Under the pieces are notes generated by a model that saw nothing but the letters and a program-made list of their open reading frames with translations, made no database searches and had not been told where the DNA came from. From the NCBI RefSeq assembly GCF_012927405.1, contig NZ_JABBGM010000001.1:440001-504000 (forward strand): 64,000 nt of DNA, written 5' to 3'. Every line of letters begins with the position of its first letter. Within the stretch, counting starts at the first letter, position 1. The DNA is from Novosphingobium olei. GTDB lineage: Bacteria > Pseudomonadota > Alphaproteobacteria > Sphingomonadales > Sphingomonadaceae. The position numbers and the translations under genes were made by a program. This document shows, in pieces, positions 8,784 to 18,314 of this stretch.

Positions 8784-10550
8784 ATGATTGATCAGACGAC
8801 GCCCGACCAGACCCAGCCCGTGTTCGCCCAGGTCGCGAACGTGATCGATGCCGCGCTGGATGCGCTGACCGCCGCTGGTATGCTTCGAGCGGGCCTTCCG
8901 CGCGGCGCAGTGACGTGCGAACCGCCGCGCGATGCGAGCCATGGCGACATGGCGACGAACGCGGCGATGGTGCTCGCCAAGCCTGCCGGCACCAATCCGC
9001 GCGCGCTTGCCGCTGCGCTGGTGGAGGAACTGGTTAAGGATCCGCGCATCGCTTCGGCAGAGATCGCGGGCCCCGGGTTCATCAACGTGCGTCTGGCCGT
9101 CGATGCCTGGCTTGCCGAGCTTGCGCTGATTGCGCGGGCCAAGGGCGATTATGGTCGTTCGGCGGTCGGCGGCGGTACGACGGTGAACGTCGAATACGTT
9201 TCAGCCAATCCCACCGGGCCGATGCACATGGGCCACTGTCGTGGCGCGGTGGTCGGCGATGCTTTGGCGGCCTTGCTTGAATTTGCCGGTCACAAGGTCA
9301 TCAAGGAATACTACGTCAACGACGCCGGCGCGCAGGTCGACGTGCTCGCCCGCTCGGCCCACGTCCGCTATCGCGAGGCGCTGGGCGAAGACGTTGGCGC
9401 TATCCCTGAAGGGCTTTACCCTGGCGACTATCTCGTTCCCGTGGGCCAGGCGCTCGCGGCCGAGTTCGGCGATCGCTATGCCACTGCGCCCGAGAGCGAA
9501 TGGCTGCTGCTGTTCCGCGCGAAGGCGGTTTCCGCGATGCTCGACATGATCCGTGCGGACCTCGCGCTGCTCGGCATCCACCATGACCTGTTCAGTTCCG
9601 AGGCCGAACTGCAGGCTTCGGGCAAGGTCGATGCCGCCGAAGCGTGGCTGCGCGCGCACGATCTGGTCTATGATGGCATTCTCGAAGCACCCAAGGGCAA
9701 GACGCCCGAAGACTGGGAGCCTGTCGAACTGCCGCTGTTCCGCTCGACGAAGTTTGGTGACGACCAGGATCGTCCGATCAAGAAGTCGAACGGCGCCTGG
9801 ACCTACTTCGGCGCCGACCTCGCCTACCACTTTCAGAAGGCGCAGAACGCCGATGCTCTGGTCGATATCTGGGGCGCCGACCATGCAGGTACGGTCAAGC
9901 GGATCAAGGCTGCGGTAGCGGCTCTCACCAGCGCCGAAGGTCAGCAGCCGAAGCCGTTCGAGATCAAGCTCGTGCAGATGGTCGCCCTGCTCAAGGGTGG
10001 GCAGCCGTTCAAGATGTCGAAGCGTGCCGGCAACTTCGTCACGCTTGCCGACGTGGTCGAGATGGTGGGCAAGGACGTGGTGCGTTTCACCATGCTGACC
10101 CGCAAGCCCGACGCGCAGATGGACTTCGATTTCGACAAGGTGGTCGAAGCTTCGAAGGACAACCCCGTCTTCTACGTGCAGTATTGCCACGCCCGCATCT
10201 GCTCTACGCTGCGCAAGGCATCGGCCGAAGGGTTTGCACCAGCCGGCGAAAACCTTGCACTGCTGGGCGAAGAAGAGCTCGGGCTGATCAAGCTGGCCGC
10301 ACAATTCCCGCGCGTCGTCGAAGGTGCGGCGGCCGCGCGCGAACCGCATCGCGTGGCCTTTTTCCTCCACGATCTTGCCGCCGCGTTCCACGCCTACTGG
10401 AACGTGGGCAATGATCGCCCCGAAAAGCGGTTCATCGTGGCACAGGATGCCGCGCTGACCGCAGCCCGGCTTTTCCTTGCCAACCAAATCGGGCAGGTTG
10501 TGCGTAACGGGCTCGCCCTGCTCGGGGTAGCGGCGGCCGAGGAATTGTGA
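8784..10550 (+). CDS. argS: Arginyl-tRNA synthetase
   Basis: Class I aminoacyl-tRNA synthetase that charges tRNA-Arg; 588 residues, normal length. The class I signature HIGH appears as HMGH (residues 148-151, in ANPTGPMHMGHCRG), and the second signature as KMSKR near residue 410 (QPFKMSKRAGNFVTL). An N-terminal Add-1 domain (about residues 10-110) and a C-terminal DALR anticodon-binding domain (from about 470, with HDLAAAFHAYWN) complete the enzyme. It is followed after 7 bp by a SPOR-domain gene, a pairing I know from other alphaproteobacteria. Confidence 0.97.
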   Translation: MIDQTTPDQTQPVFAQVANVIDAALDALTAAGMLRAGLPRGAVTCEPPRDASHGDMATNAAMVLAKPAGTNPRALAAALVEELVKDPRIASAEIAGPGFINVRLAVDAWLAELALIARAKGDYGRSAVGGGTTVNVEYVSANPTGPMHMGHCRGAVVGDALAALLEFAGHKVIKEYYVNDAGAQVDVLARSAHVRYREALGEDVGAIPEGLYPGDYLVPVGQALAAEFGDRYATAPESEWLLLFRAKAVSAMLDMIRADLALLGIHHDLFSSEAELQASGKVDAAEAWLRAHDLVYDGILEAPKGKTPEDWEPVELPLFRSTKFGDDQDRPIKKSNGAWTYFGADLAYHFQKAQNADALVDIWGADHAGTVKRIKAAVAALTSAEGQQPKPFEIKLVQMVALLKGGQPFKMSKRAGNFVTLADVVEMVGKDVVRFTMLTRKPDAQMDFDFDKVVEASKDNPVFYVQYCHARICSTLRKASAEGFAPAGENLALLGEEELGLIKLAAQFPRVVEGAAAAREPHRVAFFLHDLAAAFHAYWNVGNDRPEKRFIVAQDAALTAARLFLANQIGQVVRNGLALLGVAAAEEL

Positions 10551-10557
10551 GGCAGGC

Positions 10558-11280
10558 ATGAGTGGGGGCGAGGGCGTCACGTCCGGTTGGGACGATCACG
10601 ACAAGAGCGAAGCGGAACGGACGGCTGCAGAGCGCCTCGCACTGGGCGACGAACAGCGCCTGCCGTGGCTCGAAAGCGCTGACGACGTCGATCTCGACGA
10701 TCCGGTCGACAGCGGCAACGGTCGCCTTTTCGCCTTTGCAGGTTTTGCGCTGGTCCTGCTCGCTGCGCTGGTCGGCGGAATCTACTGGCTGTCTCACCGC
10801 GCAAGCACGAGCAGCGCGCCTGCCGATGGCAGCCTGATCGAGGCAAGCCGCGAGCCCTACAAGGTTGCGCCCAAGGATCCGGGTGGCAAGACTTTCCAGG
10901 GCACGGGCGATTCCAGCTTTACCGTCAGCGAAGGGGGCAAGCCTCCCGCCGTGATCGCGGGCAGCGCGAGCACTCCTCCGCCTGCGCCCAAGCCCAGCGC
11001 CACCGCGTCGGCCGCGGCGACTGCCGCACCGGCGCCGGCAGGGACGGGCGTGGGCGTCCAGATCGGTGCGTTTTCGAACAACGCTGCGGCAGAGGCTGCA
11101 TGGAGCAAGCTTTCGAGCGTGCATGAGCAGCTCAAGGGCCTGTCGCATCGCGTCGTCGAAGGGCGCGCGGACATCGGCACGGTCTATCGCCTGCAAGCCG
11201 TCTCGGCTGACGTTGCCAGCGCCAACGCCCTGTGCAATGCGCTGCAGTCAGGTGGCCTGAAGTGCCAGGTCAAGCGCTGA
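10558..11280 (+). CDS. SPOR domain-containing inner-membrane protein
   Basis: A 240-residue bitopic protein. Residues 1-55 are acidic and cytoplasmic, residues ~56-78 form one membrane helix (FAFAGFALVLLAALVGGIYWL), and a Pro/Ala/Ser-rich linker spans the periplasm. A C-terminal SPOR domain occupies about 164-240 (VGVQIGAFSNNAAAEAAWSKL to LKCQVKR). SPOR domains bind denuded glycan strands at the division septum, so a role in division or septal wall remodelling is likely. It follows argS by 7 bp with GAGG upstream of the ATG. In many relatives nagZ-scpAB-tatABC comes next; here that block is on the opposite strand. Confidence 0.88.
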   Translation: MSGGEGVTSGWDDHDKSEAERTAAERLALGDEQRLPWLESADDVDLDDPVDSGNGRLFAFAGFALVLLAALVGGIYWLSHRASTSSAPADGSLIEASREPYKVAPKDPGGKTFQGTGDSSFTVSEGGKPPAVIAGSASTPPPAPKPSATASAAATAAPAPAGTGVGVQIGAFSNNAAAEAAWSKLSSVHEQLKGLSHRVVEGRADIGTVYRLQAVSADVASANALCNALQSGGLKCQVKR

Positions 11281-11314
11281 CTGGACGGCGCGCGACTTCC
11301 AGCAGGATTGCGAA

Positions 11315-12211
11315 ATGAGCGAGCCGTTGAATGTATCGATGATCGGCCTGGGCGTGATGGGTGGAGCGATGGCGCGTCACCTTGGCAAGGCCGGGCACCG
11401 ACTGACCATCTTCAATCGCTCGCCGGCGCGGATCGAGGCTTGGCAAGCGGCAAATCCCGGCCTTGCCGCCAGCGTCGCGGCGACGCCTGCAGAAGCGGCA
11501 GAAGGCGCCGATGCGGTTATCACCTGCGTGGGCAACGACGACGATCTTGCCGATGTAGTCCTGAGCCCCACCGGGGTTTTCGCCGGCGCCCGTCGCGGTG
11601 CGCTGTTCATCGACCATACGACAGTATCGGCGCGCATCGCCCGCCAGATCGCGGTGGAAGGGCGTGACAAGGAACTTCTTTGCGTCGATGCCCCGGTCAC
11701 CGGCGGCCAGTCGGGCGCGGAGGCCGGAACGCTCGCCATCATGTGTGGCGGCAGTGAAAAGGCGATCGAGGCGGCGCGTCCCGTTCTTTCCGCCTATGCC
11801 AAGCGCGTGGTCCACGTCGGCAAGTCCGGGGCGGGGCAGACCGCCAAGATGGCCAACCAGATGTGCATCGCCGGCGCTCTCGCGGGCCTGTCCGAGGCGA
11901 TCCGCTTTGCCCAGGCAGCCCGGCTCGATCTCGACAAGGTGTTCGAGGCCATCTCCGGCGGGGCTGCCCAATCCTGGCAGATGGACAACCGCTTCCACAC
12001 GATGGCCAAGGGCGAATTCGATTTCGGCTTCGCCATCGACTGGATGCGCAAGGACTTGGGCCTTGCCATCGAGGAAGCGCGCAACCTGGGCGCCAGCGTG
12101 CCGACCACCGCGCTGATCGACCAGTTCTACGCCGATGTTCAGGCGATGGGCGGCGGCCGGGAAGATACCAGTGCGCTCATTCGCCGGCTGCCGAAAAAAG
12201 GCTCGGCCTGA
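11315..12211 (+). CDS. NAD(P)-dependent beta-hydroxyacid dehydrogenase (HIBADH family)
   Basis: A 298-residue oxidoreductase of the 3-hydroxyisobutyrate dehydrogenase family. The N-terminal Rossmann motif is MIGLGVMGGAMARHL (residues ~9-23). The substrate-binding signature is DAPVTGGQSGAEAGTLAIM, and the catalytic lysine lies in GAGQTAKMANQM. The all-alpha C-terminal dimerisation domain follows. The start is supported by AGGA 7 bases upstream. Possible substrates include 3-hydroxyisobutyrate, tartronate semialdehyde or related acids; sequence does not decide. It follows the SPOR gene by 34 bp and precedes an amidohydrolase. Confidence 0.88.
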   Translation: MSEPLNVSMIGLGVMGGAMARHLGKAGHRLTIFNRSPARIEAWQAANPGLAASVAATPAEAAEGADAVITCVGNDDDLADVVLSPTGVFAGARRGALFIDHTTVSARIARQIAVEGRDKELLCVDAPVTGGQSGAEAGTLAIMCGGSEKAIEAARPVLSAYAKRVVHVGKSGAGQTAKMANQMCIAGALAGLSEAIRFAQAARLDLDKVFEAISGGAAQSWQMDNRFHTMAKGEFDFGFAIDWMRKDLGLAIEEARNLGASVPTTALIDQFYADVQAMGGGREDTSALIRRLPKKGSA

Positions 12212-12259
12212 TCATCGCCATCGGTTAGCGTCGCAGGCCTCACTCATGAAGGCTTGTCA

Positions 12260-13981
12260 ATGACTTCAAGGTTCCTGCTCACCACGCTTCTTGCCGGCGC
12301 ATTCGCAACGCCGGCGCATGCCGATGTCCTTGTCGACAATTTCAAGGGATACACTGTCGGCGCAGACGGCACCGTCGCGCAGGTCGGCGCGATGGTTCTC
12401 GACGATGCGGGCACGATCAAGGCGGTTTACGCGCCCGGCCAGAAGCCTTCGAAGAAGGGCGTGCGCTTTCACATCGACGGCAAGGGACGCATCCTGCTGC
12501 CCGGCCTGATCGATGCGCACCTGCACGTGCTCAGCACCGGCTTTGCCGCACTCACGCTCGATTTGTCGGAGACCACGTCGCTGGCCGATGCGCTGAACAA
12601 GATCAGCGCGTTCGCTGCCGAACATCCCGATCGCGCGTGGATCATCGGGCGCGGTTGGAACCAGGAAAAGTGGAAGCTCGGGCGTTTTCCCACGGCGGCC
12701 GAACTCGACATGATCGTGCCGGATCGTCCGGTCTGGCTCGAACGCGTGGATGGCCATGCGGGCTGGGCCAATACCGCCGCGTTGAAGGCGGCCGGGGTGA
12801 CCTCTTCCAGCCAGGCGCCTGCCGGGGGCAGCATCGACAAGGATGCCAGCGGCAAACCGGCGGGCGTGCTGGTTGATGCGGCGCAGGACCTCGTTGCCAA
12901 GGCTGTTCCGCCCCCCAGCGCGCGCGACCGCGATCTCGCCCTCGCCACAGCGCAGCGCATCTTCATCCGCTACGGGCTCACCGCCGTCGCCGACATGGGC
13001 TCGACCATCGAAGACTGGCAGACCTTCCGCCGCGCGGGCGATGCCAACAAGCTGTACGTCCGCATCATGTCCTATGCGATGGGCGTCGATGCGATGAAGC
13101 TGATCGGCGGCCCGGGGCCGTCGCCCTGGCTCTACGCGGATCGCTTGCGCCTGAACGGGGTCAAGCTGTACATGGACGGGGCGCTCGGCTCGCGCGGGGC
13201 GTGGCTCAAGGCGCCTTATGCCGACAAGCCTGATACCCGCGGATTGCCGCAGCTTAACCAGACCCAGCTCGGCAACCTGATGAGCCGCGCCGCGATGGAC
13301 AACTTCCAGGTCGCCGTTCACGCCATCGGCGATGCCGGCAATGGCACGCTGCTCGGCGCCATCGATGACCTGTCGCAGACCTACAAGGGCGATCGCCGCT
13401 GGCGCATCGAACATGCCCAGGTCATCGATCCGGCCGACTGGCCGAGGATGGGGCGCATTGCCGCAAACGGCGGGATCGTGGCGTCGATGCAGCCGGTTCA
13501 CCAGACGTCGGATCGCGTCATGGCCGAAGCGCGTCTCGGGCCGGACCGACTCAGGGGCGCCTATGCGTGGAAGTCGTTGAAGGGCACCGGCGCCACGCTC
13601 GCGTTCGGATCGGACGCTCCGGTTGAAAAGCCGGACCCGTGGGCCGGCCTAGCCGCGGCCATCAGCCGCGAAGACGAAAACGGCCTTCCGCCCGGCGGCT
13701 GGCAGCCGCAGGAGAAGGTCGATCGCGCGACGGCGCTGGCGGGATATACCAGCCAGGCGGCCTACGCGGGCTTTGCCGAAAGCCGCTTCGGTAGGCTGGC
13801 GCCCGGGTTGCGTGCGGATTTCATTTTCGTCGACACCGATCCCATGTCGGCGTCACCGGCAGAAATCCGCAAGACCAAGGTGCTGGAAACCTGGGTCGGC
13901 GGGGGCAAGGTCTGGGATGCGGCCGACCCGGATGCAAAAGGCATTACGTCGTCGGAAACCAAACCTTCGAAGGGCCGTTGA
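12260..13981 (+). CDS. Exported amidohydrolase, YtcJ/imidazolonepropionase-like family
   Basis: A 573-residue metal-dependent amidohydrolase of the YtcJ type with a signal peptide (SRFLLTTLLAGAFATPAHA), so it acts in the periplasm. GLIDAHLHVL carries the HxH metal ligands of the TIM barrel. Later family segments include VAVHAIGDAGNG, RIEHAQVIDP and FGSDAPVEKPDPW with the catalytic/metal Asp. The C-terminal sandwich ends with GLRADFIFVDTDP. ATG 12260 is preferred because AAGG lies 7 bases upstream; a TTG two codons earlier is possible. The substrate is unknown; relatives hydrolyse amides or N-formyl groups. It is followed by a strong hairpin terminator at 14163-14197. Confidence 0.88.
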   Translation: MTSRFLLTTLLAGAFATPAHADVLVDNFKGYTVGADGTVAQVGAMVLDDAGTIKAVYAPGQKPSKKGVRFHIDGKGRILLPGLIDAHLHVLSTGFAALTLDLSETTSLADALNKISAFAAEHPDRAWIIGRGWNQEKWKLGRFPTAAELDMIVPDRPVWLERVDGHAGWANTAALKAAGVTSSSQAPAGGSIDKDASGKPAGVLVDAAQDLVAKAVPPPSARDRDLALATAQRIFIRYGLTAVADMGSTIEDWQTFRRAGDANKLYVRIMSYAMGVDAMKLIGGPGPSPWLYADRLRLNGVKLYMDGALGSRGAWLKAPYADKPDTRGLPQLNQTQLGNLMSRAAMDNFQVAVHAIGDAGNGTLLGAIDDLSQTYKGDRRWRIEHAQVIDPADWPRMGRIAANGGIVASMQPVHQTSDRVMAEARLGPDRLRGAYAWKSLKGTGATLAFGSDAPVEKPDPWAGLAAAISREDENGLPPGGWQPQEKVDRATALAGYTSQAAYAGFAESRFGRLAPGLRADFIFVDTDPMSASPAEIRKTKVLETWVGGGKVWDAADPDAKGITSSETKPSKGR

Positions 13982-14162
13982 GGGCCCCGACGCGGAAGGC
14001 GGAAGGGGCACTGCGGTTCCCGGAAGCTGCGTTGCGACAGGGACTCCCAGGCGTACACCTTTTACCTTGTCGCGTCCGGCACGGCACCGGGCGGGGATCG
14101 ATCCCCCTCCCAAGTCCCGCTTGGGGCCGAGCCGGATCAAATGCCAATGACCCCCGACATAC

Positions 14163-14197
14163 GGGGCGGGAAGCGAAGGCTTTCCGCCCCAGTTTTC
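14163..14197 (+). terminator. Rho-independent terminator after the amidohydrolase
   Basis: Twelve-base arms (14163-14174 and 14179-14190, one G-T pair) around the loop GAAG, followed on the plus strand by AGTTTTCTG. It separates the plus-strand amidohydrolase from the converging tatC. No T-run is present for minus-strand transcripts. Confidence 0.75.
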
Positions 14198-14215
14198 TGA
14201 GAGGGCTGGGGCGCT

Positions 14216-15025
14216 TCAGGGAAGCGTGGTCGGCAGGGTGCTCGCAGCAGCGTCTTCCGCCGCCTTCGCTTCGGCATCCTTCCTCTCGACGAAGCGCATG
14301 ACCACCAAAGTGCCTTCGAACAGGACCAGCAAGGGCACCGCCAGCATCAGCTGGCTGACAACGTCCGGCGGCGTGATCACGGCTGCCAGCGCGGTGATGC
14401 CCACGATGACATAGCGCCGCGCGGCGACCAGCTGGGCCCGCGTGATAATTCCGGCGCGATTGAGCAGCATCAGCAGCACCGGCAGCAGGAAGCTGACCCC
14501 GAAGGCGAGGATGAACTGCATCACCAGATTGAGGTATTCCTCGATCCCCGGCAGCGCTTCCAGCTGCAGCCCGCCCTTGTCGCCCTGAAAGCCGACGAAC
14601 CACTTGAACGCGGTCGGCATGACGATGAAGTAGGCAAGGCTGGCCCCCATCGTGAACAGCACCGGCGTCGCGATCAGGAACGGCAGGAACGCCTTCTTTT
14701 CGCGCGCGTAGAGCCCCGGCGCCACGAACGCCCACAGCTGGTTGGCCACCACCGGAAAGCTGAACAGGAAGCCGGCAAAAAGCGCGACCTTCAGGTTTAC
14801 GAAGAACGCCGAATAAAGCTTTGTGTAAATCAGCTTGCCATGGCCATCGGGGAAGGCGGTGGACAGCGGATGGACCAGAATCGCCAGGATCTGATCGACG
14901 AAATAATAGCTTACCGCCGACGCGATCGCGAGTGCGTAGACGCACCGCAGCAGCCGGGCGCGCAGTTCGATCAGGTGGTCGAGCAGCGGTGCCTGTGTTT
15001 CGTCTATGTCGCGAATGGGGATCAT
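14216..15025 (-). CDS. tatC: Sec-independent protein translocase subunit TatC
   Basis: Polytopic inner-membrane receptor of the twin-arginine pathway, which exports folded proteins. The 269 residues show about six membrane segments. The conserved start is APLLDHLIELRARLLRCVYA, and family segments include VNLKVALFAGFLFSFPVVANQLWAFVAPGLY (the first periplasmic loop) and ALFTMGASLAYFIVMP-like helices. The tail after about residue 250 is acidic and Ala-rich. Its ATG overlaps the tatB stop by four bases (ATGA). It is the last gene of nagZ-scpA-scpB-tatA-tatB-tatC. Confidence 0.96.
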   Translation of the reverse strand: MIPIRDIDETQAPLLDHLIELRARLLRCVYALAIASAVSYYFVDQILAILVHPLSTAFPDGHGKLIYTKLYSAFFVNLKVALFAGFLFSFPVVANQLWAFVAPGLYAREKKAFLPFLIATPVLFTMGASLAYFIVMPTAFKWFVGFQGDKGGLQLEALPGIEEYLNLVMQFILAFGVSFLLPVLLMLLNRAGIITRAQLVAARRYVIVGITALAAVITPPDVVSQLMLAVPLLVLFEGTLVVMRFVERKDAEAKAAEDAAASTLPTTLP

Positions 15026-15417
15026 GGCGTTTCGGGCGCCTTGGCCGGCGCGTGCGCTGCCCCGTGCTCAGTGACCGGTGCGGCAAGCGCTTCGGTTGGT
15101 GCATGCGCCGCGATCGACGGGTCCACCGGCGCGTTCTGATCCTGCGCCGCCTCGATCGTCTGCCCCGCAGCAGGATCTCCCTGCGGATGCGCGGCCATGA
15201 TCGCCGCGTTCTGCTCCTTCCACTTGCGCTCCATTTCCTCGAGCTCGGCTTCGCGGATCATCGTCTCGATGCCGGAGCGGAAGTGATTGGACACGCGGCG
15301 GATGCGACCGATCCAGCGGCCAGCCGTGCGAAGCGCCATCGGCAGGTCCTTCGGGCCGATCACGACGATCGCCACGATGACAACCAGCAGCAGCTCCGAA
15401 GGCGCTACGTCGAACAT
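15022..15417 (-). CDS. tatB: Sec-independent protein translocase subunit TatB
   Basis: 131-residue partner of TatC that forms the twin-arginine signal-peptide receptor. It has the TatA/B layout: an N-terminal membrane helix (FDVAPSELLLVVIVAIVVIG), a hinge with GPKDLP, then an amphipathic helix (MALRTAGRWIGRIRRVSNHF). A long Glu-, Ala- and Pro-rich tail follows. The Glu in the first helix and the P-x-x-L-P after the hinge favour TatB over TatA. It begins 25 bp after tatA and overlaps tatC by four bases. Confidence 0.94.
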   Translation of the reverse strand: MFDVAPSELLLVVIVAIVVIGPKDLPMALRTAGRWIGRIRRVSNHFRSGIETMIREAELEEMERKWKEQNAAIMAAHPQGDPAAGQTIEAAQDQNAPVDPSIAAHAPTEALAAPVTEHGAAHAPAKAPETP

Positions 15418-15442
15418 GGGTCAGGCCAGACGCCGCTGAAGG

Positions 15443-15688
15443 TCAGGCAGACGGGGTGTTGTTCTGGTGATCGGTCGGCACCGGTTGTGGCGCAGGCGGC
15501 GGCGCAACTTGAGAGAGCTGGGCCGGCGGCGGCGTCACCGGGCGGTCGGTCTCTTCGTTCATGCCCTGCTTGAAGCTTTTGATGCCCTTGCCGAAATCGC
15601 CCATCATTTCGGAAATCCGGCCACGGCCGAACAGGATCAGGACCACCAGCGCAAGGATGATCAGGTGCGGTAGGGAAAGGCCACCCAT
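15443..15688 (-). CDS. tatA: Sec-independent protein translocase subunit TatA
   Basis: 81-residue pore-forming component of the Tat translocase. The N-terminal helix [20 protein letters not shown] is followed by the amphipathic helix with [19 protein letters not shown], the standard TatA signature (FGxGKIxxLMGDxGKGIK-type). The C-terminal tail is short and rich in Pro and Gln. The start has a strong AAGGAG site. Together with tatB and tatC it provides a complete Tat system. Confidence 0.96.
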   Translation of the reverse strand: MGGLSLPHLIILALVVLILFGRGRISEMMGDFGKGIKSFKQGMNEETDRPVTPPPAQLSQVAPPPAPQPVPTDHQNNTPSA

Positions 15689-15744
15689 TACTATTCTCCT
15701 TCGCCCCCCAGATAGGACATCGGCGTCCGACTTGCTAGCAATGC

Positions 15745-16350
15745 TCAGGAAGATTCGTCTTCCTTTTCGGACTCCGGCCCCCTGTCGCCGTCCTCGCCCC
15801 CCGTCAATAGCGCATAGGCATCCTCGACGGGATCGAGCAGGCCCGCTGCGCGCAATTCGTCTATTCCGGGCAGGTCGCGCCGGCTGGACAGGCCAAAGTG
15901 CGCCAGAAAATCGGGCGTGGTCGCATAGATCGTCGGGCGGCCCGGCACCTCGCGCCTTCCGGCAACCCTGACCCAGCCCGCTTCCATCAATACGTCGAGC
16001 GTGCCCTTGGCCGTCTGAACGCCGCGGATTGCCTCGATTTCCGCGCGGCTGACAGGTTCGTGATAGGCAATGATCGCCAACGCCTCGGTTGCCGCGCGGG
16101 ACAAGCGGCGGACTTCTTCCTTTTCGCGCCGGAGCAGGTGGGCAAGATCGCCGGCGGTCTGGAAGTGCCAGCGTCCGCCGCGCTCCACCAGTTCGACCCC
16201 GCGCCCGGTGTAGTGCCGCTGCAATTCCGCCAGTGCATTGCGCACCATGGCACCACCCAGGTGTCGGGAGATTTCCTCCGGACTCAAAGCGCGTTCGCTG
16301 GCAAACAGCGTTGCCTCGACCGCGCGGATCAGATCGTCGGGATCGCTCAC
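15745..16350 (-). CDS. scpB: Segregation and condensation protein B
   Basis: Kleisin-associated winged-helix protein of the SMC-ScpAB condensin, needed for chromosome organisation and segregation. From GTG 16350 it is 201 residues ([20 protein letters not shown]). Conserved ScpB features are [41 protein letters not shown] and [29 protein letters not shown]. The GTG overlaps the scpA stop (GTGA), so the pair is coupled. The C-terminal tail is acidic (ESEKEDESS). The longer upstream open frame overlaps scpA and has no family sequence. Confidence 0.95.
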   Translation of the reverse strand: MSDPDDLIRAVEATLFASERALSPEEISRHLGGAMVRNALAELQRHYTGRGVELVERGGRWHFQTAGDLAHLLRREKEEVRRLSRAATEALAIIAYHEPVSRAEIEAIRGVQTAKGTLDVLMEAGWVRVAGRREVPGRPTIYATTPDFLAHFGLSSRRDLPGIDELRAAGLLDPVEDAYALLTGGEDGDRGPESEKEDESS

Positions 16351-17171
16351 GCAGCCGCCGCCGGTCTCAGCCGCAGCGGTCCGAACGTTTCGTCCTGCGC
16401 AATTTCGGCCTTTCCCTGCTTGGCGAGCTCGAGCGCGGCCACGAAGCTCGAGGCGAGCGCGGAACGGCGCAGGGCCGGATCGTCCCATCCGGGCTCGCCG
16501 CGCGGTGGCAGGAAACTGCGCAGGTCCTGCCAGTCGATCGTGGTGCCGAGCAACGCGGCAACCCGGGCCAGTGCGGATTCCAGCGTCATCACCGCCCGCT
16601 CTCTGACCATGTGCACGACCGGCGCGGTGCGGGCCTTCACGGTGCCGTAGGCCTGGATCACGGCGAACAAGTCGGCTTGCCAGCGGTTGCGGCGATCGAC
16701 GCGCAGCCCCTCGGGCGCGCCGCGCAGGAACACGTCACGTCCCAGCCGGTCGCGGGCCATCAACCGAGCCCCCGCTTCGCGCATCGCGCCAAGCCGCTGC
16801 AGGCGCAGTTGCAGCCGCAGCGCCAGTTCCTCGGGGCTCGGCTGCATCTCGGGATCGCGCGGCAGCAGCAGCAGCGACTTGAGGTAGGCGAGCCAGGCCG
16901 CCATCACCAGATAGTCCGCGGCAAGCTCCAGCCGCAGCGCTTCGGCTTCGTCGATATAGGCAAGGTATTGGTCGACCAGATCGAGGATCGATATCGTCCT
17001 CAGGTCCACCTTCTGCCGCCGCGCCAGATCGAGCAGCAGGTCGAGCGGCCCCTCCCAGTTGTCGAGTTCGAGATGCAGTGCGTCGTCGTCGCGCGTGGCG
17101 GCATTTGCAGGCAGCCCATCCCACGCTTCGTCGCCGTCAAACAGCGTCGGCGGGGACGATGCATCTTCCAT
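16347..17171 (-). CDS. scpA: Segregation and condensation protein A
   Basis: Kleisin subunit of SMC-ScpAB. From ATG 17171 it is 274 residues. The N-terminal SMC-binding part has [37 protein letters not shown] and [20 protein letters not shown]. The C-terminal winged helix has [20 protein letters not shown]. The ATG overlaps the nagZ stop (TGATG), and the stop overlaps the scpB GTG. The first ~25 residues before the kleisin domain are acidic and variable. No anomalies. Confidence 0.95.
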   Translation of the reverse strand: MEDASSPPTLFDGDEAWDGLPANAATRDDDALHLELDNWEGPLDLLLDLARRQKVDLRTISILDLVDQYLAYIDEAEALRLELAADYLVMAAWLAYLKSLLLLPRDPEMQPSPEELALRLQLRLQRLGAMREAGARLMARDRLGRDVFLRGAPEGLRVDRRNRWQADLFAVIQAYGTVKARTAPVVHMVRERAVMTLESALARVAALLGTTIDWQDLRSFLPPRGEPGWDDPALRRSALASSFVAALELAKQGKAEIAQDETFGPLRLRPAAAA

Positions 17172-18187
17172 CAGGCAAGCGCGAGCAGCGCGTCGCGCTT
17201 GTCGGCCAGCGCCGCCTGGCGCGCCATGTCGGCCGGCGCATCGAACGCGGTGGTGGGAGCCAACGCCCGCTCGAGCCTTGCCGCAGTTGCATCGCTCATC
17301 GGCGTCAGCAAATTGGCGATACCGACCATGTCGTCCATCTTTGCCCAGCAGTTGAGCGCGATGTCGCAGCCCGCCGCCTGAGCCTTGGCAGCGCGTTCGG
17401 GCACCGTGCCGCCCAACGCCTGCATGTCGAGGTCGTCGGTGAGCAGCAGCCCGGCAAAGCCGATCGACTTGCGGATGATCTCCTCGATCACGAAGCGCGA
17501 TTGCGTTGCCGGGTTCTCGGCGTCCCACGCCGTGAAGCGGATGTGCCCGGTCATGCCGATCGCTGCATCCTTCAGCGTGCGGAACGGCTGAAGATCACGT
17601 TCCAGCTCCTCGGCCGAAGCGGTGACGGTGGGCAGCTCCTTGTGGCTGTCGGCCATGGCGCGCCCGTGCCCGGGCATGTGCTTGACCACCCCCATCACTC
17701 CCGCGCGGGCCAGCCCGTCCAGGGCAGCGCGGCCCAACGCGGCGACGCGCAACGGCTCCGCACCCAGCGCACGGTCGCCGATGACATCGTGTGCGCCCGG
17801 CTCGCGCACGTCGAGCAGCGGCAGGCAATCGACGTTGATGCCCGCTTCAGCAAGATCGAGGCCGAGAGCCTGCGCATTGGCCCGCATCGCCTCGATGGCG
17901 CTCGCCGGTGCCGTGTCCCACAGCCGGTCGAAGCGTTCTCCGGGCGGGTAGGGTTGCCAGACCGGCGGCTTCATACGCGCGACGCGCCCGCCTTCCTGGT
18001 CGATGCAGATGAACGTGCGCTCGCGTCCATGCAGCGCACGCAAATCGTCGGTCAGCGCGCGCAACTGGGCACGGCTTTCGACGTTGCGGCCGAACAGGAT
18101 GTAGCCCGCCGGATCGGCATCGCGGAAGAACGCGCGCTCGTCAGCGGTAAGGACCGGGCCCGAAAGGCCGAAGATCGCCGGTAACAT
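17171..18187 (-). CDS. nagZ: Beta-N-acetylhexosaminidase NagZ (GH3)
   Basis: Cytoplasmic glycoside hydrolase that removes GlcNAc from anhydro-muropeptides during peptidoglycan recycling. It has 338 residues and no signal peptide. GH3 NagZ marks are FICIDQEGGRVARMKPP, GVVKHMPGHGRAMADSHKELP (the flexible loop with the His/Asp acid-base pair) and FAGLLLTDDLDMQALGG with the nucleophile Asp. ATG 18187 gives the normal N-terminus (MLPAIFGLSGPVLTADERAF). It is the first gene of the nagZ-scpAB-tatABC operon and diverges from the VanZ-like gene. Confidence 0.95.
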   Translation of the reverse strand: MLPAIFGLSGPVLTADERAFFRDADPAGYILFGRNVESRAQLRALTDDLRALHGRERTFICIDQEGGRVARMKPPVWQPYPPGERFDRLWDTAPASAIEAMRANAQALGLDLAEAGINVDCLPLLDVREPGAHDVIGDRALGAEPLRVAALGRAALDGLARAGVMGVVKHMPGHGRAMADSHKELPTVTASAEELERDLQPFRTLKDAAIGMTGHIRFTAWDAENPATQSRFVIEEIIRKSIGFAGLLLTDDLDMQALGGTVPERAAKAQAAGCDIALNCWAKMDDMVGIANLLTPMSDATAARLERALAPTTAFDAPADMARQAALADKRDALLALA

Positions 18188-18314
18188 GGTCAAGGAATCG
18201 GCCAATTTCCGCCGCTTTGCAAGTGCTGCCAAGTCAAAGGCTGGGGAAACGGGGTGCACAGGCGCGGCGTTGTTTCGCTTGCCCGCCTGCACGCGCTGCG
18301 GCAATCGGCGGGCC

